From contig NC_064555.1 of NCBI RefSeq assembly GCF_023856365.1, forward strand, positions 19,602,254-19,666,253: DNA of 64,000 nucleotides, in the 5' to 3' direction. Both the position numbers and the translations under genes were made by a program. Below are positions 34,294-48,500 of the stretch, piece after piece. This DNA is from Brienomyrus brachyistius. Taxonomy: Eukaryota; Chordata; Actinopteri; Osteoglossiformes; Mormyridae. The notes beneath the pieces were generated by a model. The model was not told where the DNA came from. It did no database searches and worked only from the letters and a program-made list of their open reading frames with translations. Within the stretch, counting starts at the first letter, position 1. Each line of letters opens with the position of its first letter.

Positions 34294-37200
34294 GTACGTC
34301 TGCTTCCCGTGTGCTGCATCAGGACAGCACGGCGTTTACTCAGTGCGAGCACGTTTGCCATACGTCTCTGTGGGACGGATATGGTTTGTAATATACGGCG
34401 GTGTCCCGGGGTGAGGCGGGCGGTGCTCCTATCGGTCACGGAGCTGTCCCAGGTGCTTGCTGTGCCGCCGTGTCACGGGGAGCAGGAGGCTGCAGCCTGC
34501 GGCAGCCGGGGCTCGTCTGCAGAGTGCTGCATTGCCGCGGCAACGCCAGCCCTGCCCAGGCCTCGCTCGCTCTCCTTACCGCTGGGAGATATCGCAACCA
34601 CTTGGCTCAGGCTGTGTCAGAGTGCAGCGGCTTTCAGATGGGGGGGGGAGGGGGGTATCTGCCTGAGCCCCAGCCCCGCTCATCATTACCTAACGTGCTG
34701 CAGTGTTCCTGCGGCGGGGGGTGGGGGTGGGGGGGGGCGGTTGTTTAGGTCTGTCTCGGTATCTATCCTGTGTTTTTCCAGTTACCCTTGTCTCCCTGGA
34801 AATACACAGCGTGTTTCACAGAAAGCAGAACATGCAAAACAGGGCCAACTAATTGTTTTGCACATTTTTATTGACTGAAGTATGTTATTTTCTCAGTTTT
34901 TTTTTTTGCAGACATAAGGCTGTTAATGACACTTCAGATTCTGGTAGGCAAATATTTCTCATTCTATTCAAACCTGCAGTAAAAGTCTATCTCAGCAGGG
35001 GGAGAACAGATAGATAAGATGCCTATCTGAAGACCAGGAAAGTTCTGTGCCACTATCAACATCCATGACTGTACATGCTATAGTGCTGCAATCTTCAGTC
35101 CAAAAAGTGAAAATTCCAAAGTGTTCTGTTTACAAGATAAAAAAAAAATAAAATTGTGCATCTTCGGCACTTCAGAGTACATGGGCCCTCTCTCGCCATT
35201 CGGACCACGGAGCACTGCGCGTGTCTCTCACGAGGAGTGCAGTCAGCACTGCGGACATGAGCCTGTCAAACAGCAAACCGTAACAAATATCAAATAAGAT
35301 AAAACTGAGAAACTTTGATTTGAGTTCTGTGCACGGAGCTGTCTGATGCAACCTTGGAGATGACAGATAATCTGCACGGTGGAAATGTCTGTCAGTGTAC
35401 ATGTGTAAATATTATTATGAAAATCAATATTTTGCCATCAAACGGTGTTTTCTTTCAGCACATTGTGTGCTTTCTTCATCAGAACCGATGGTCTGGCTGT
35501 TCCTTATGCCTGGTGAGGCGGAGAGGGGGTGGTATGGGGGTGGGGTGATTCTCCCCAGTTCCAGTAGCTGACTGCAAGCATGTGGACTGACTCTGAACAT
35601 TGATCCAGCAAACAAAAGGTGGTGGATTGAGATACACATACAGAGGGTTGAGTTTCAGGATCTAGGGGTCATGGCTGGGTTCCAAGCTGAAAAATGGGAT
35701 AGACTGGCCACTGCAGTGGAAGGAACTGCAAGATGAGGTATCCAAGTGCCTCCTCACGCTGGAATTGCTGTTTTTAATGATTTGATCATCAGGAATATAT
35801 TTGTCTAACCTCCATTACATTCCAGGTTTGTTTCTGTTTTTGTCACCGTTAACAATGATGCATAGTTTTCTGCGCGTAAATCCTGTTTTGGGATGTGAAG
35901 GAGATGTGAATCACCTGAATGTCTGGGGCACTTAGATTTGGATTCCAGCAGCTGTTAAGCTGCCGTGCCAAGTCCTTCCTCATGTGCTGTTCCAGAGTGT
36001 CGCCTGTGGACTTTAGAATCACCATGCTGGACAGAGGCATGATTTATGGGATTCAGGACTCAAACCATTTCAGTGTAAATGAGCAGCCTGCGTCCTTCTC
36101 TAGAAAGGTTAATTAGCTGATCGATTCAGCAAAATTGGGGAATTGATTTGTTGCCCACATTTGTTGAAAAGGGTAGCATAAAGGGAATTGTGATATAAAA
36201 CTTATGCATTTTTCCAGCAGAAAACCATTAATAATGGAAGCAAACACATTAGGGATTTTCATTAAATACAGATTAGAGACTTGGGTTGTCTGAGGATCAG
36301 TGGGGTAGGACTATAGCAGTGCCTTTCCTAGTTTGATGAACAATTTTCATTTTATTACTCTTCAGCCAAATTCTCTGCGTTTGCCGCCGGGTCGGACCAC
36401 TGCAATGCAGCTGTAAAGGCTGAGTCCACGTGACAGCTTTGTGGTTCCACTGCTCCCTGCAAGAACGTGAAATACTCTGAAAGAGATCTTCCCCTTTGTG
36501 ACATCATAGTCAGTTCCTGCTGAAAGGATGCAGTGACGGCAGAATTCTGTCCTGTTTCGTTTATTATGCTCCAGAGCCAGAGTTTGCAGCATTGAAACCT
36601 AAGTATATTAATCTCTGTCTTCCTCCTCGTCCCACACTGGGTGTGTCAACATGAGCTGTCAAATGGCAGAGCCTGAGTGAAAAGCTGGAGCTAGAACCAG
36701 AATACCTTATAAACCTATACTTATAAAGAGGCCTGTAAACTGCTACCTTAGGAACGACGTTTTGCAGCAGAATCTGTGTGTTTGTGGGTATATAAACAGA
36801 AATACATATATATTATGTAGTAATCATAACATGTGCCATGTTCTGCGTATTGTGTTATAACTTCACCAGACCTTTTTAATCGTAGATCACACAGGTTTCG
36901 AGTGTTTATGGAGGCTGCCGCTTATGTCCTGTTGCATGTCATGTCAGCCCAATGTAGCCCACAGAGGCAGAGTAGCTGGACCCATGCAGTCTTACATTAC
37001 CCACAAACATTTTGGGGACACAATCTGACACATCGCAAAATAGAAGGAAGCTTTTCCAGTGACAGACCAATGCAGGCAACATGACACTGTACTTACAAAA
37101 CATTTATTTTAGGGGGAAATCAAGGTGATTATATAGTGTGTTATAGTTGGGGTCACTCCCACAAGGCATTCTGGGTAACTGAGACCTAGATGCACACACA

Positions 37201-38035
37201 GGCCCTCATGACCTTCTGTTCCTTGGATATCTTAGCTTGGATTCCTTGCATAATTCGCAGCTCCTGTTTAGAGGAAGACCTGGTCATTAATCATGTCTCC
37301 TGGTCTTGCTGGTGGCTTTTTAAAAGGGAAGGTTTATAAGGGATGCGAGCGTTTACTGCTGCAGCCACAGAGCAGCAGGATAGTGCCACATTCCTGACCG
37401 CCTCTTATTCTGCCTTAAAAACAAGCCCGTCTGACCTATATTCTGAAAGATTAACGGGATTGTTATTCACCACCCTCTGTTTACTTTCGTTTTATTTTTT
37501 TTAATAAGGCTATCTTTGTGTATTGGCGTCACATAGAGTGCTCTGTGACAGCCTGCTACGTAGGTGTCCCCTGCAGACTTGTCAGCCAGGCGCCCGGTGC
37601 CACACCACCTGTGACGGTGCCGCTGAGGATCTGCACGCATTTTCAGAAATGCGGCATCTGAGGGAAAGTAGGTGATCGCAAAAGCGGGGTCAGAGCTGAG
37701 GTGAAGTTTAATGGAGAGCCTCCTTTGAAACAAAGTTGGTCGACTAATGTGAAAAAGGGGCAGTAAATTTCCCCGTGTAGTGAAGCTGGCTCCTGTGAAA
37801 TTCCCCTGTGTGGGTCTCCATGGAAACACAGGCCACTGGAATTTAAGCAGGCAAGGACTGCCCGGGACCCATTTCTCCAGAAACTTTATTTTCATCTATT
37901 GCCAAGGCAGTTGGAATTTCGCAAACAGGAGACATTTTTATGGCTGTTTTGTTGAGAAATACTAACATCACAATCAAAAACATACCCGTTAAAGAAATTT
38001 TTGTTTGTGCTGTCAATGAAGAGCATAAAATGACA
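34294..38035. other. Intronic sequence downstream of exon 1e
   Basis: The first 450 bases remain CpG-rich with G runs (34638-34655, 34715-34740), probably the island's downstream shore. No further exon recognised. Confidence 0.4.
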
Positions 38036-38039
38036 GGCC

Positions 38040-38238
38040 ACTTCAGGCTTCATTCAGTGAGGAGGTACTCTGCAGGCTTCATTCAGTGGGATGGGATACG
38101 GCAGGCCACTGCAGACTTCATTCAGTGGGGTGGGGCACTGCAGGCCACTGCAGGCTTCATTCAGTGAGGAGGTACACTGCAGGCCACTGCAGGCTTTATT
38201 CAGTGGGGTGGGACACGACAGGCCACTGCAGGTTTCGC
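38040..38238 (+). repeat. Minisatellite, about 39-bp unit, about 5 copies
   Basis: Units built on GCAGGCCACTGCAGGCTTC plus ATTCAGTG(G/A)GG(T/A)GG, with unit length varying. Confidence 0.85.
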
Positions 38239-38239
38239 T

Positions 38240-40625
38240 CACTGATGCAGCCTTTCCTATTATGAATTTTGTGGAATCTCTCTGAGGTGATTCTTGAAAG
38301 GATTATTTGGCTTTATTGTGGTTTGGAGTCAGGCACTGCTGCACATCAGTGGTTAATGACACTCATATGGGTCATGCAGTCCCAGGTGTGCTGCACTCTG
38401 CTGAACACAGTCGTGCCTGTAAACCTTTTGGTAGGTGTGCAGGTCATTCGTACATGTCGGGTTATTCAGGTACCAGAGTGACCAGCAGTGATGTGGGTGG
38501 GGCTACGGCTGCATGCCAAGCATCTCTTTTTGGCATGTGGTGAAGAGGGATCTAATACCCCCTATAGGTGGCAGGGAGAAATGCAGACAGTCAGCTATTG
38601 GTTAATTGGAGAATGGTACTCTCTTCGGGAAATAACAGATGGAAATGTTACTTTTATTATACTTAATCAATACTGTCTGTCCTTCATAACTGAGGATGCC
38701 TGCCTTCTTGCTGGAGCAGATGTTTTGCTTGATCCAGTGCCTACTTTATGAAATTAATACCAGATGATCATTTATGTGTGCTTTTAGTTTGTGTTTATAA
38801 GAAGCATTTTTTTCTTCTCACAGACATGTGATGCACATGTTCATGGTGCAGAGATGCATATAATTAATAAAGTAACTGGATTTCTTTCTGAACCTGTGAC
38901 AGCAATGTGCCCATGACCCTAACCGGGAGCAGCAGTTGGAAGAAATACATGTTGATAATGCTTTGCTATGATGATTAAATACCCTTCCTTTCGGTTGTTA
39001 AACCGAAAGTGTTTTTGAGTCCAGTGTAAGGCAGAATATAGAACATTTTCCCATAAAGCAAACTGATGAGAAACAGGAGTAGGAGGACAAGGCTAGAAGC
39101 ATGCACACGCTGTCAGCCCCTTGATGGCTGCCACCCTCAGGGCAGGGCGGGTTTCCCTTAGAAACCTCGTGGCAGTGCTGCCGTCGGAGATGCAGTGTGT
39201 GGGTGTGGCTTAGCCCATGTGACTCCTGTCACCTCCATGCAATTTTAAACAAAATGACCTGTCTCTGTCAGGTGGATTTCAGCCAAGCGTCTGGTGTTTT
39301 GTGGGGAGAGTCTGTTTACAGAAATGACACGTTGCTCACAGGGGCCCAATCAAAAGCGAGATTTCCCACATTACAATATGATCCGTAATCAATGCTGATT
39401 CTGTTTACTGCTCGAGATGGAACTTTTGCTGTAACAATACATATAAGACATATAATAAATACTTTGTTTAATGTCCTAAAAGATAAGCAAACAGATACAG
39501 TTAGATGTCAGGTAATTTCAGCGCAGAATTGCATGTTATAAAATGGGCCTGACAGAAAGCTGGATATAAGACCTTCACCCTGATTGTCTGGAATACCCTG
39601 CACTTTCCTGATATCTGAATTGAAGGCTAGCTTGGTGGTTTTATGACACTAAAATTTCCATACTGGAATGGGTTGGTCTAATTAGTTTTTTCTTTGCCCA
39701 GTGTTCGATAAGCAGGGCTCACACAGCCATGCTTCAGAGGAGAGCCAGGCACCTTAAGGGTAACACAACAATGCCTTGCAATTGTCTTTAGCAAAAACCT
39801 GAACTTTTTGTGCCTCGGATGAAGCAAAGTCTTGGAAACTAACCAACCAAAGACGTCCTGGAAGATGTAAGAGGTAGATAAAGGGTTGGGCCATTTTATT
39901 AAAAGGTCTATTGAAGGAATTCGACACACAGCCTTTGTAAATCTGTGGTGATCATTATAGTGGTATAAAAGTAGGAGGAATCCATGTCAGACATCACTTC
40001 AGCTAAGGTTATATTAATCCCGCAATTTATATGTGGAATTTATCACCCACTATGTATAGAATCACACTGAATAATTTAAATCATTTTCATGTATTATGTA
40101 ATTATCCCTGGTAGGCTGGAGCTGAATGCATGATCGTTAAGTCTGTATTGAGCTGGAGAAAAATGATATAGACTGCTTCACAGATTTCCCTGCAAGGTCT
40201 GTATTATGGCAGACTTGTATTATGATTCGCGTCACCTTTCTGTGAAGGTCCTTTGGTGGAGACCACCCCTCATGGATCTTATCACTGCATTGCTGCAAAT
40301 TAGTCATAAGAAGACATTTAACTTGCCTTGGTGGCCTGTAGATCATAATGGTACCTCTTTTTATTCATTACACTGAAAAAACATCATTGCATAACCATAG
40401 AATGGATGCGAGTTGCACAAGAAAGTGCCGAGAAGAAGAAGGAATCCATTATTCCAAAGACTAAGAATGATTGGCCAAGTCAATGAAGGTGTCTCTTGGT
40501 TTAGTGGGAATGGACAAATGTGTGAGTCACTGAGCATGACGATCTATATACAAAGGCTGTTTCTGTAATTCTGTCCATTTCCTAACAATAGCTTTTTTAT
40601 TCTGCTGCAAATCTGACTGTTTAAA

Positions 40626-40669
<44 letters not shown>

Positions 40670-42585
40670 AAAGCACCACTACTGAATAGTTTGAGGTAAG
40701 CCTGCCTTGTAGAACATAGTAAAATCAGAGACAAATGTTTATTAGTCGAATGAGCCTGCTTACACACTCCCATAGTTTTAATTTAATTGTACATGTGTCT
40801 AGTAGTCAGGGCTGCTCTACTTTAACTTTGTAGGTGGCCCCGGGTGGCCGGGATCTCGCTCCTAAATGAAGTGCTTCCACATCTGCTACACTCCACGTTA
40901 AAAACCAGCATGTTGTATAGGAAAGAACAGGGGGATCCAGTCAGTTAATATTTAAATCCATCCATCCAAATTGTAATACAGAATCTGTAGGCTCAAACTG
41001 TAGATCCTACAGCAGCCAAGTGTGACACTGCTAATAGTAACAAAGACAAAACGCACGATGTGAGGCAAAACTTGTACATCAGGCAGAAGTCACACACAAG
41101 GAGAGGATAATCATGAACCAAATGTTCAGAAAGGTGCAGACATTCAGAACCTCGCAAAGAGACAGCAGCACGGGCTGATTACTCAGCAGGTAATAGGTTC
41201 ACGAGTCGCAGGTGCACTGGCAGTGAGGTGAAGCAGTGCGTGTTCTGACGGGCCGTGAGTGATCAGGGCCTGGGCTCGGCGCCAGCATGTGGCCCAGGCG
41301 TAATCATGCATGTTTCATGAGGTCTCTGGGTGTTGTGGATTGGCAGCAGGTGAGAGTGTGATGCGACAGTGCTGTGCTGCTGCCAGCGGCTGGGCTGTGG
41401 TATTGGCAGCTCCTTCCTCATAAATGTGCCGCGCGCAGGAATGCCAGTTGTCTTGGCCTGACTCTCCATGAGATTCACCTTTAAGGCATGAAGCAATGTA
41501 GCATTTTACTGCGTACAAGCTTGACATACCACAGAACATTATACAGCCTTACTAGCTCCCACACTCACCAGACTGGGTTACCTTCATAGCTGGGGGCGGA
41601 TAGCACCCCTCCCTGCTCTATATCACCTTTTCAGGGGGGCCAGGCTCTGCAAACTGCACATATGCAAATTCACATGGAAAGCAGTGTGTCTTTTGGTTTG
41701 GGTTGGGCTCTCTGACACGTCTCGGGTGACGGCGCAGAATCTACCACTATATTTCCCGTGAAGTGAGATGTTTGAATTGTAAACAGAATCAGCCAGCTAT
41801 GGATGTTGAAGCTGGATTCTGTCCCAGCCTGCATGACATTGTCTGGGCGTTTTTGCTTTCTTAGTCAGCTGCCTGATGGAGACGCATTATATTCTTACAC
41901 CAAGCCAACCAGCAGCACAATTAACTAGAAATTAGAATGCTTTTAATGCCGAGCATCTCTACAATGGCAGCTGTACAATAACGCTTTTGGTCAATTATTT
42001 TAGCAAAGCCTCCAGCAGGTGGTGGTGTTGCAAAGGCAACTGTAAACTACATTAACAATGGACTCTGTTTAGAAATGATCTAGAAATGATAAAAAAAAGA
42101 CATCTGTTAATGCGATTAATGTGAGTCCAAACATTTTATTTTTTTAAGCATTTCCTGCTATTTTAATACTACGTGCTTTTAGCCACCCATTATTACTGCA
42201 TGATTAACACTGCATTACTGGTGATTAAATTTTATTTCAGTTTTGGTAACATCTCTTTTCTTTAAGGGTTGTTGGTTATCAAAGGTTGATTCTATAAAGC
42301 TGATGTAATTGAAAAAGTCACTGGGGAGCAATAATACCACACAAACTCACACTGTCTCACTGTACTGTGTTTGTTTTAGGTAAGTCGCCATGCCTACCCC
42401 GTGGTTTCCTGGTGTCAGAGAGGTTGGCTGCAGCCTGTTCTGGTGAAAGAAGAGGAGCGTGAATGTGTGCCAGTACAGGAAACCCTTGGCTGGATGGGTT
42501 AGCAAGTGGTTTTCTCACATGACAGGGACCCGGGTCTGAAGCAAGGCTCTGAAGTCTGCTGAAGCTGTCTGTGAGTGTGCTGCTG
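38240..42585. other. Intronic sequence
   Basis: No gene recognised. A poly-T run lies at about 40628-40666. Confidence 0.35.
40628..40666 (+). repeat. Poly-T tract
   Basis: About 39 consecutive T; could be the poly-A end of a minus-strand retroposon, but no body was recognised. Confidence 0.9.
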
Positions 42586-42604
42586 GGTTACGGTAGGGGC
42601 GCTC

Positions 42605-42845
42605 TGCAGGTACAGCGGGAGATGCAGCAGGAGATGTAGCAGGAGATGCAACAGGAGATATAGCAGGAGATGCAGCAGGAGATGTAGCAGGAGATGCAGC
42701 AGGAGATGTAGCAGGAGATGTAGCAGGAGATGCAGCAGGAGGTACAGCAGGAGATACAGCAGGAGATGTAGCAGGAGATGTAGCAGGAGATGCAGCAGGA
42801 GATGCAGCAGGAGATGCAGCAGGAGATGCAGCAGGAGATGTGCCG
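42605..42845 (+). repeat. 12-bp minisatellite, about 20 copies
   Basis: Units of GGAGATGCAGCA with GTAGCA, ATAGCA and GTACAGCA variants. Because the period is a multiple of three and lacks stops, long repetitive open frames arise on both strands; I regard them as non-coding. Confidence 0.95.
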
Positions 42846-42939
42846 CTGCACATCTCAAACCCTGCTCCAAAAATACACCTCCTCACTTTACATCACTGTT
42901 ACTGACCTTTTCCTGTTTTGCTGACTGATCTTTTATGTT

Positions 42940-43055
42940 TATACTTTTTATATTTTAAATTGTACTACGAAGATGAGAGAGAAACAACATTTCGATTCCC
43001 TTGTATGTTATGGACATATAGTGAATTGACCAAAGAAGGCTATTTGATTTGATTT
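42940..43055 (+). repeat. 3' end of a dispersed fish repeat
   Basis: GAGAAACAACATTTCGATTC followed by CCTTGTATGTTATGGACATA and GTGAATTGACCAAAGAAGG resembles the ACATTTCGTTCC...GACAATAAAG tail frequent in fish repeats. Class uncertain. Confidence 0.4.
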
Positions 43056-43059
43056 GCGA

Positions 43060-43424
43060 GGGCGGCATGGTGGTGCAGTGGTTAGCACTCTTGCCTCACA
43101 CCTTTTGGACCCGGGTTCCAAGTCCCCGCCTGGGTCGCATGTGTGTGGAGTTTGCATGTTCTCCCCATGTCATCGTGGGGTTTCCTCCGGGTACTCCGGG
43201 TACTCCGGTTTCCCCCCACAGTCCAAAAACATGCTGAGGCTAATTGGAGTTGCTAAATTGCCCGTAGGTGTGCATGCGTGAGTGAATGGTGTGTGAGTGT
43301 GCCCTGCGATAGGCTGGCCCCCCATCCTGGGTTGTTCCCTGCCTCGTGCCCATTACCTTCCGGGATAGGCTCCGGACCCCCCGCGACCCAGTAGGATAAG
43401 CGGTTTGGAAAGTGAATGGATGGA
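43060..43424 (+). mobile_element. Near-complete tRNA-headed SINE, plus orientation
   Basis: Begins GGGCGGCATGGTGGTGCAG (A-box-like TGGTGCAGTGG), then CCCGGGTTCCAAGTCC (B-box position), AGTTTGCATGTTCTCCCC, GCTAATTGGAGTTGC, CCGGGATAGGCTCCGGACC, AAGCGGTTTGG, and a short GGAT tail. ATTTGATTTG on the left and ATTTGATTGG on the right are a possible target duplication. A 9-base CGGGTACTC unit is duplicated inside. Confidence 0.88.
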
Positions 43425-43429
43425 TTTGA

Positions 43430-45230
43430 TTGGATACAGAAGGCAGTAGGGTTCTGAGGTCTGCTGAAGCTGCCTGTGTATGTGCTGCTTTCTCCGCACT
43501 GTGATATGCTGCCTCGGACACCTAGCTTATGCTCTAGGATGCGGCCCATTTATTTCCAATGCTCCCTAATCCCATGTCTTTATAGAATGAAAGGTAGGCC
43601 TCCTGGCTTGGCTTCTGCGTAATTGTTTTTAAATGTTTTTTTTTCTTAACCAACTTAAAGTTTATTCTTTTGTTTAAACGCTTATGCAATCCCCTCGTAA
43701 AGTGCGTTTCACTGACAGACGCGCATGCACATGAAATCCGTGGTGGGGCTGGAATGCAGTATTTTTATTACGCGGCCTCTCACTGTGACACCTGAGTGCT
43801 GTGGTGGGCGGAGCTGGGTGGCGGAGGTGAGGCAGAGCCTGCAGCGTACAGTCCCATGCCGATGCATTTCAATTTTAAAGGCTCTTTAAAATTTAACAGC
43901 GCTATACAAGAAGCAGCATTTTTGTTAAATCTTTAATGATTTCTCCAACACGTTTTGTGCTGTTGTTGCGTTTTTATGATGCATTCAAGTTTTTTTATTC
44001 CAGAATGGGCAGTGCCACATGTTAACAAGCTGTTCCCAACTCTCAATCCACAGCAAACCACACTCATCCAAATTTTCCAGTGTCTTTTGGACAGGAATGG
44101 GTTGTGGGAAGATACTGATAAAATGGCTCGGGCATGGGATAGCTCAGTTATTATGTCTGAGGGAACTTTTTCTGAGTTTAATAGCATCCTGCTGCCTTGA
44201 TTCTTGAGGGGTTCACACATTGAAGAATCGACCTGAGCCCTTTTTCATCCTTACGCTGGGTGGAAGGTCACAGGTATTTACATTTCACTAATCAGCAGTG
44301 TCAGTCCACAGAAGACAAGGCATTGAGGGGTGTCTCTCCTACACCAGTCTCATTTTTAAAGCTAGTCACTTTATTTTGGTCGAATTCAGCGCCTTTGACA
44401 CCTTTACAGCAGTTGTTAGCTCTAAGACATCCAGGTCATTCAAAGTAGCTTTTGTTTGTAGTCCACAATATTTTCTTGAATCATACTCACCCACAGCATA
44501 ACAGCATCCCACCCAGAGAATGAAATTAAGGGTACTTACCTCCTGCCTCTGCCTCTGTGTGAATGATGGCCTTTTCCTTGATTGTGTGAGCTATATAACA
44601 TGAATGCAAAAGGAGGAATGATTTCCCTCAGAGATAACATAAATTATGTCTAGATACCGTTTTAAAGACAAGGGAACACAGGAAAGGCATGTTTGTGTAC
44701 CTGAGATTATACCTGAGATCGAAACAGGATAAGCGGCTACAGAAATTAGATGGATGGATGGATGGATGGATGGATGGATGGATGGTTTGTGCAGTTAGTT
44801 GCCAAAAGTGGAAAAAGTGAAGCAGCTTTAACAGTGTGCTGGGAGTATTGGGACACCAGCTGGCAGGTTCCTGACACCTTGGCATAGATGAGTGTCAGGA
44901 ACTGTTTGAGGGACATGACACTTGGGATCTATGAGAAATGCCGTCGTGGTTATGGTACACGTCACCTTCATGTTTAACAGACCATTCTGCGACATGCAAC
45001 AGATGGTCGCTCACCAAATGGAACAGGAAACCTCTCTCCTTAGAATGCGATCATATTGAATGGCATTTACTTTTCCATCTAGCCATCTCAAACGTTCTAA
45101 ACTATGGCAGGAAGATCCACTCCACACAGAGGCACCAGAAGCCGTCACTCTGAGGTCCAGGCCCTTTAGCATGTAGGCTTACTTTGTCACTTTGCTGTTT
45201 GCTTGTCCTGGGCTGAGTGGAGGATGAGTC
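43430..45230. other. Intronic sequence
   Basis: No exon recognised. A CpG-containing patch at 43740-43870 has a GGGCGGAGC GC-box-like motif and a GCGGAG|GTGAGG donor-like site, too weak to call an exon. Confidence 0.3.
44749..44785 (+). repeat. (GGAT)n array at a SINE tail
   Basis: About nine GGAT units follow ACAGGATAAGCGGCTACAG, the conserved 3' end of the SINE family; the SINE body is missing. Confidence 0.9.
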
Positions 45231-45540
45231 ATCTGACCATGACTTTTTTCCACTGCTCTGTAGACCACTGGCTGTTCTTTCCGCCCCATTACTCTCAAAA
45301 GTGCCTGTAATGTAATGAGAGATTTATGCACAGAAACCGAAGCGTAGTATCCATCTCTGTGGAGCCCTCAATACATTATGCATGATAAAATTGTCTCTTT
45401 AGGCCTTTTTAGATCTTGTCTCCTCCAAAACCATTTGCACTGTGTTTTGGTCAGATGACCAGGTCATGTGATCCGACACTATCATTCTCCTTTGTAATTG
45501 GCTTGGCATGTCCAAACTTTTGACAGGTGCTGTATATGCC
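45230..45540. mobile_element. Possible DNA transposon (Tc1-type) fragment
   Basis: CATGTCCAAACTTTTGACAG followed by GTGCTGTATA matches the TCCAAACTTTTGAC...CTGTATAT terminal motif common on fish Tc1-like elements and MITEs. No transposase frame is evident and the left end is not defined. Confidence 0.35.
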
Positions 45541-48500
45541 AGCTTCACCTTAGCCATTGTTCCGTGTGAACAGTCATAGTTGCTGAAGTTACTGATAAAC
45601 ATGCCTGAAACAAAATGATGGCCAGCTGGGCCGTTCCAACTATTTTACATATGACCCTAAGTTCTTTGGGACATAAATTACTTCATTAAGTAATAATCAC
45701 ATCTATATGGAAGCACTTGATTCCTGTATACTATTTATGTGTCATTTACACAAAGGCTTCCTGTAGTTTATTGCAATATTTTCCTTCTCATCCACCTCTA
45801 GAGACGTCCAGGGTCATAGTTGGATGGATCAATCTGATTCCATTTGCTGCTGCTTTTCACACTTGGACAGGAGCCCCTTGGTAGCTTAAATAGTGCACTG
45901 AGAGCCAGACACTTACAACAAACCAAAGTTGGAGCTACTGATCAAATGGCTTTCCAGTGACATGCCTGGAGCTCATTCAGCCAAAAAAAAATCAACATTC
46001 ATTGGTATGAATCTTTACAAGACGTACAAAGTTATGATGAGTTTCAAAAGCTTTATTTTTAGTGAGACAAGAAGTAGTTTTGTATATTACGTCCAGATGA
46101 ATGATTTTAACAGATTGATGTTTTTTCTGTTAATAGGGCAGTTTTACATTCTGTGGCCTACAGTAATTGTGCTTCTTGGCACACAGGCTATATTTCCTAT
46201 ACCTCTGGCATAAAGCTTTGACCACTGTATAGTTTGCTGTAGAGCGGTTTCCCAGGTAACCATCACATTTGCAACTATGCCAACCCTCTGAATCATGTTG
46301 CCAAGGCAACGAGGAAACCAGCGTGACCACACCCTGAAGTCCAGTTGTTGACTCACTTCCCATGCGTCCTTCAGCTGAGTGTGCGTTGCCTAGCAGCTAA
46401 TTATACTGCTGCTTTTTAAGTCCATCGTTCACTCTTCCTTTGCGTCTTCCCTGCCTTGTTGCTATAGAGGACTTCCTGTTGTTTTGAATGTAACATCATA
46501 ACCATATTGTAATCTAATGTGAAAACAGGTCATTTATGTCGTGAGTCATCTGCTTGCCCACATTTCTGTTGCGGTGTCTCAGCAGCTTCCTCTTCAGCGG
46601 AGGTTTGCTGCTTCAGAGCTCCTTCTATGCCATCCCCCCAGCACAGGTGCCCTTTGCTGCAACTATTAAAACATGAAGCTCTTTATTCCGTTTTGTGGAC
46701 AAGCAAATTGCACTTGTCTTATGTCAATCTATGCCAATTTGTACTGAATTATGAGTTTCTACATTGAAAAAAAAAACTATTTTATTCATGCTGCTCTTAA
46801 ACTTTTTTTTTTTAATCTTAAATCAAGAAGTGAAATTTCCGCCAAGTTTTGATGTCTCTCTGCTGTAGTTTTTAAATAACCGGTTGTAGTGTGAATATAA
46901 AACATCAAGTAAATTCCTTTGTCAAACCTTGAATTATGGTGATTATATTCTTGGGATAATTAACCTCTTTGGGCCTCAGGGATAAAGCACTGGATTACTA
47001 TGGTATGTTTTTTGCATATTTGGAAGACAGTCTGATTTATGATCGCCTGGGATAAAGGCATTACCCTACTGGGCGATGTTTCAAAACTTTCCTAATAGTG
47101 ACGTGCTGTTCGGAGCTTCTTTTCACTTTATGTTGTGGAGTTGTAACCTGCAGGTGGTACAGTACAGTGTAAACCTTTGAATGTTGAATGAATCTCACCA
47201 CAACATGCTCTGTAACACGAGTGTGCACTATGCCTGTGTGAGAACAGACTGTAAGCAAACTCATATCTGCGCTTGTGTTCCTTGTATCCACAGCATTGTG
47301 TCTTCTTTGAAGTTTTCCTTTAGTTGTTACACGAGCGCTTCCATTAGCCAAGGACATTTGACAGTGTGTGGAGGTGTGGTTATGAGTAGCTCATTTCCAG
47401 CACTGTCAGCTGGCACTGTAAGTGCACTATCTGTGTCCAGACCCAGTGTAAGCTGCCAGAGAGTGAATGATTTACACAAATGTAATATTAATCTCTTCAT
47501 CCAAGAGACCTCGCGATATGGCTGATTGCTATGTACAATGGCCAGTGTTTCAGAAAACTAATCAATTACTGTGCGTGAGAATAATCCATCACAGCTGCGG
47601 GTGGCCCTTCACTAGCTTTTGATTTGTGTCTGTATTGTGTCTGTGCTCTTTGATGATTTCTGTTAGAGGGTATCAAGGAAGCCATGTGCTTCATGCTAAT
47701 ATATCACCTTCTTTGGAGTCTCCAGGTGGCATTGAGATTAACCAGATGCTCCCAGGTATCGCTAAATATGACTCAGCAGCCCAAGAGGAGGTCGGATTCT
47801 GCCTCCTTGCAGCTACTGTAATCTATCTATGGTGGGATATTTCTTTTCTTTAGTTTATGAAGCTGTCGCCAGTATTTCCGAGGATCTCGGTTTCTAATGT
47901 ACTGGGGAATCCTCAGGGGATCAGAGCTGCTCCCAATCCTTCTTTTTGCCTAAATGGCAACTTTTGAGTTGGATGGATATTGCTTATTTAAAATTATATT
48001 TAAAATATACCCCACTTATTGACTAAGGCACGTGGGGGGAATCGACCCCTTAGTCAGGAAAGCGCATAGTTGCTTTTTTTGTCGTTTTCAGTGAGGACGC
48101 TTTATTTCACTGAAAAATTCAGTTTATGTCAAAGGATTCTCGTGTTGCTGAGCATGACCAAGTGTAAGCGTCGCAGCCTGCTGCTTTCATTTTCAAAATA
48201 AAAGTCTTTCTGCGGATTTCAGTGAGGTTCACAATGCCAGTGGAATAGTTCACGATGCACGTTTTGCGTGTTGCCAGAATCATAGAGGGCGTAATCCCCT
48301 TTTGTCGCCTGATGAATTAATTATACTTGTTGCACGGCCGCACCTTCTTTTCCAGGTTAAATGCAGTGGGCGTGTCCACGCTGAAGAGGGGAGAATGCAG
48401 CTTTTTAAGCACCTGATGGGGCAATAGATCCCTAACGGCCTTGTGAACATAAATAACATGTGTGTCTGCCTGTGTTCAGGGCCAGAACCTTCTGGTTTTT

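Noticed and set aside
33726..34439. Several overlapping frames on both strands around exon 1e
   Set aside because: They are explained by GC-rich, stop-poor CpG-island sequence; only the 15-codon 1e peptide is conserved.
42499..42928. Long Leu/His-, Ser/Pro- and Cys-Arg-rich open frames on both strands
   Set aside because: By-products of the 12-bp minisatellite.
42971..42990. GATGAGAGAGAAACAAC, resembling the start of plectin exon 2 (DERDRVQ)
   Set aside because: Translation does not continue into the conserved KKTFTKWVN sequence and it lies in a dispersed-repeat tail.
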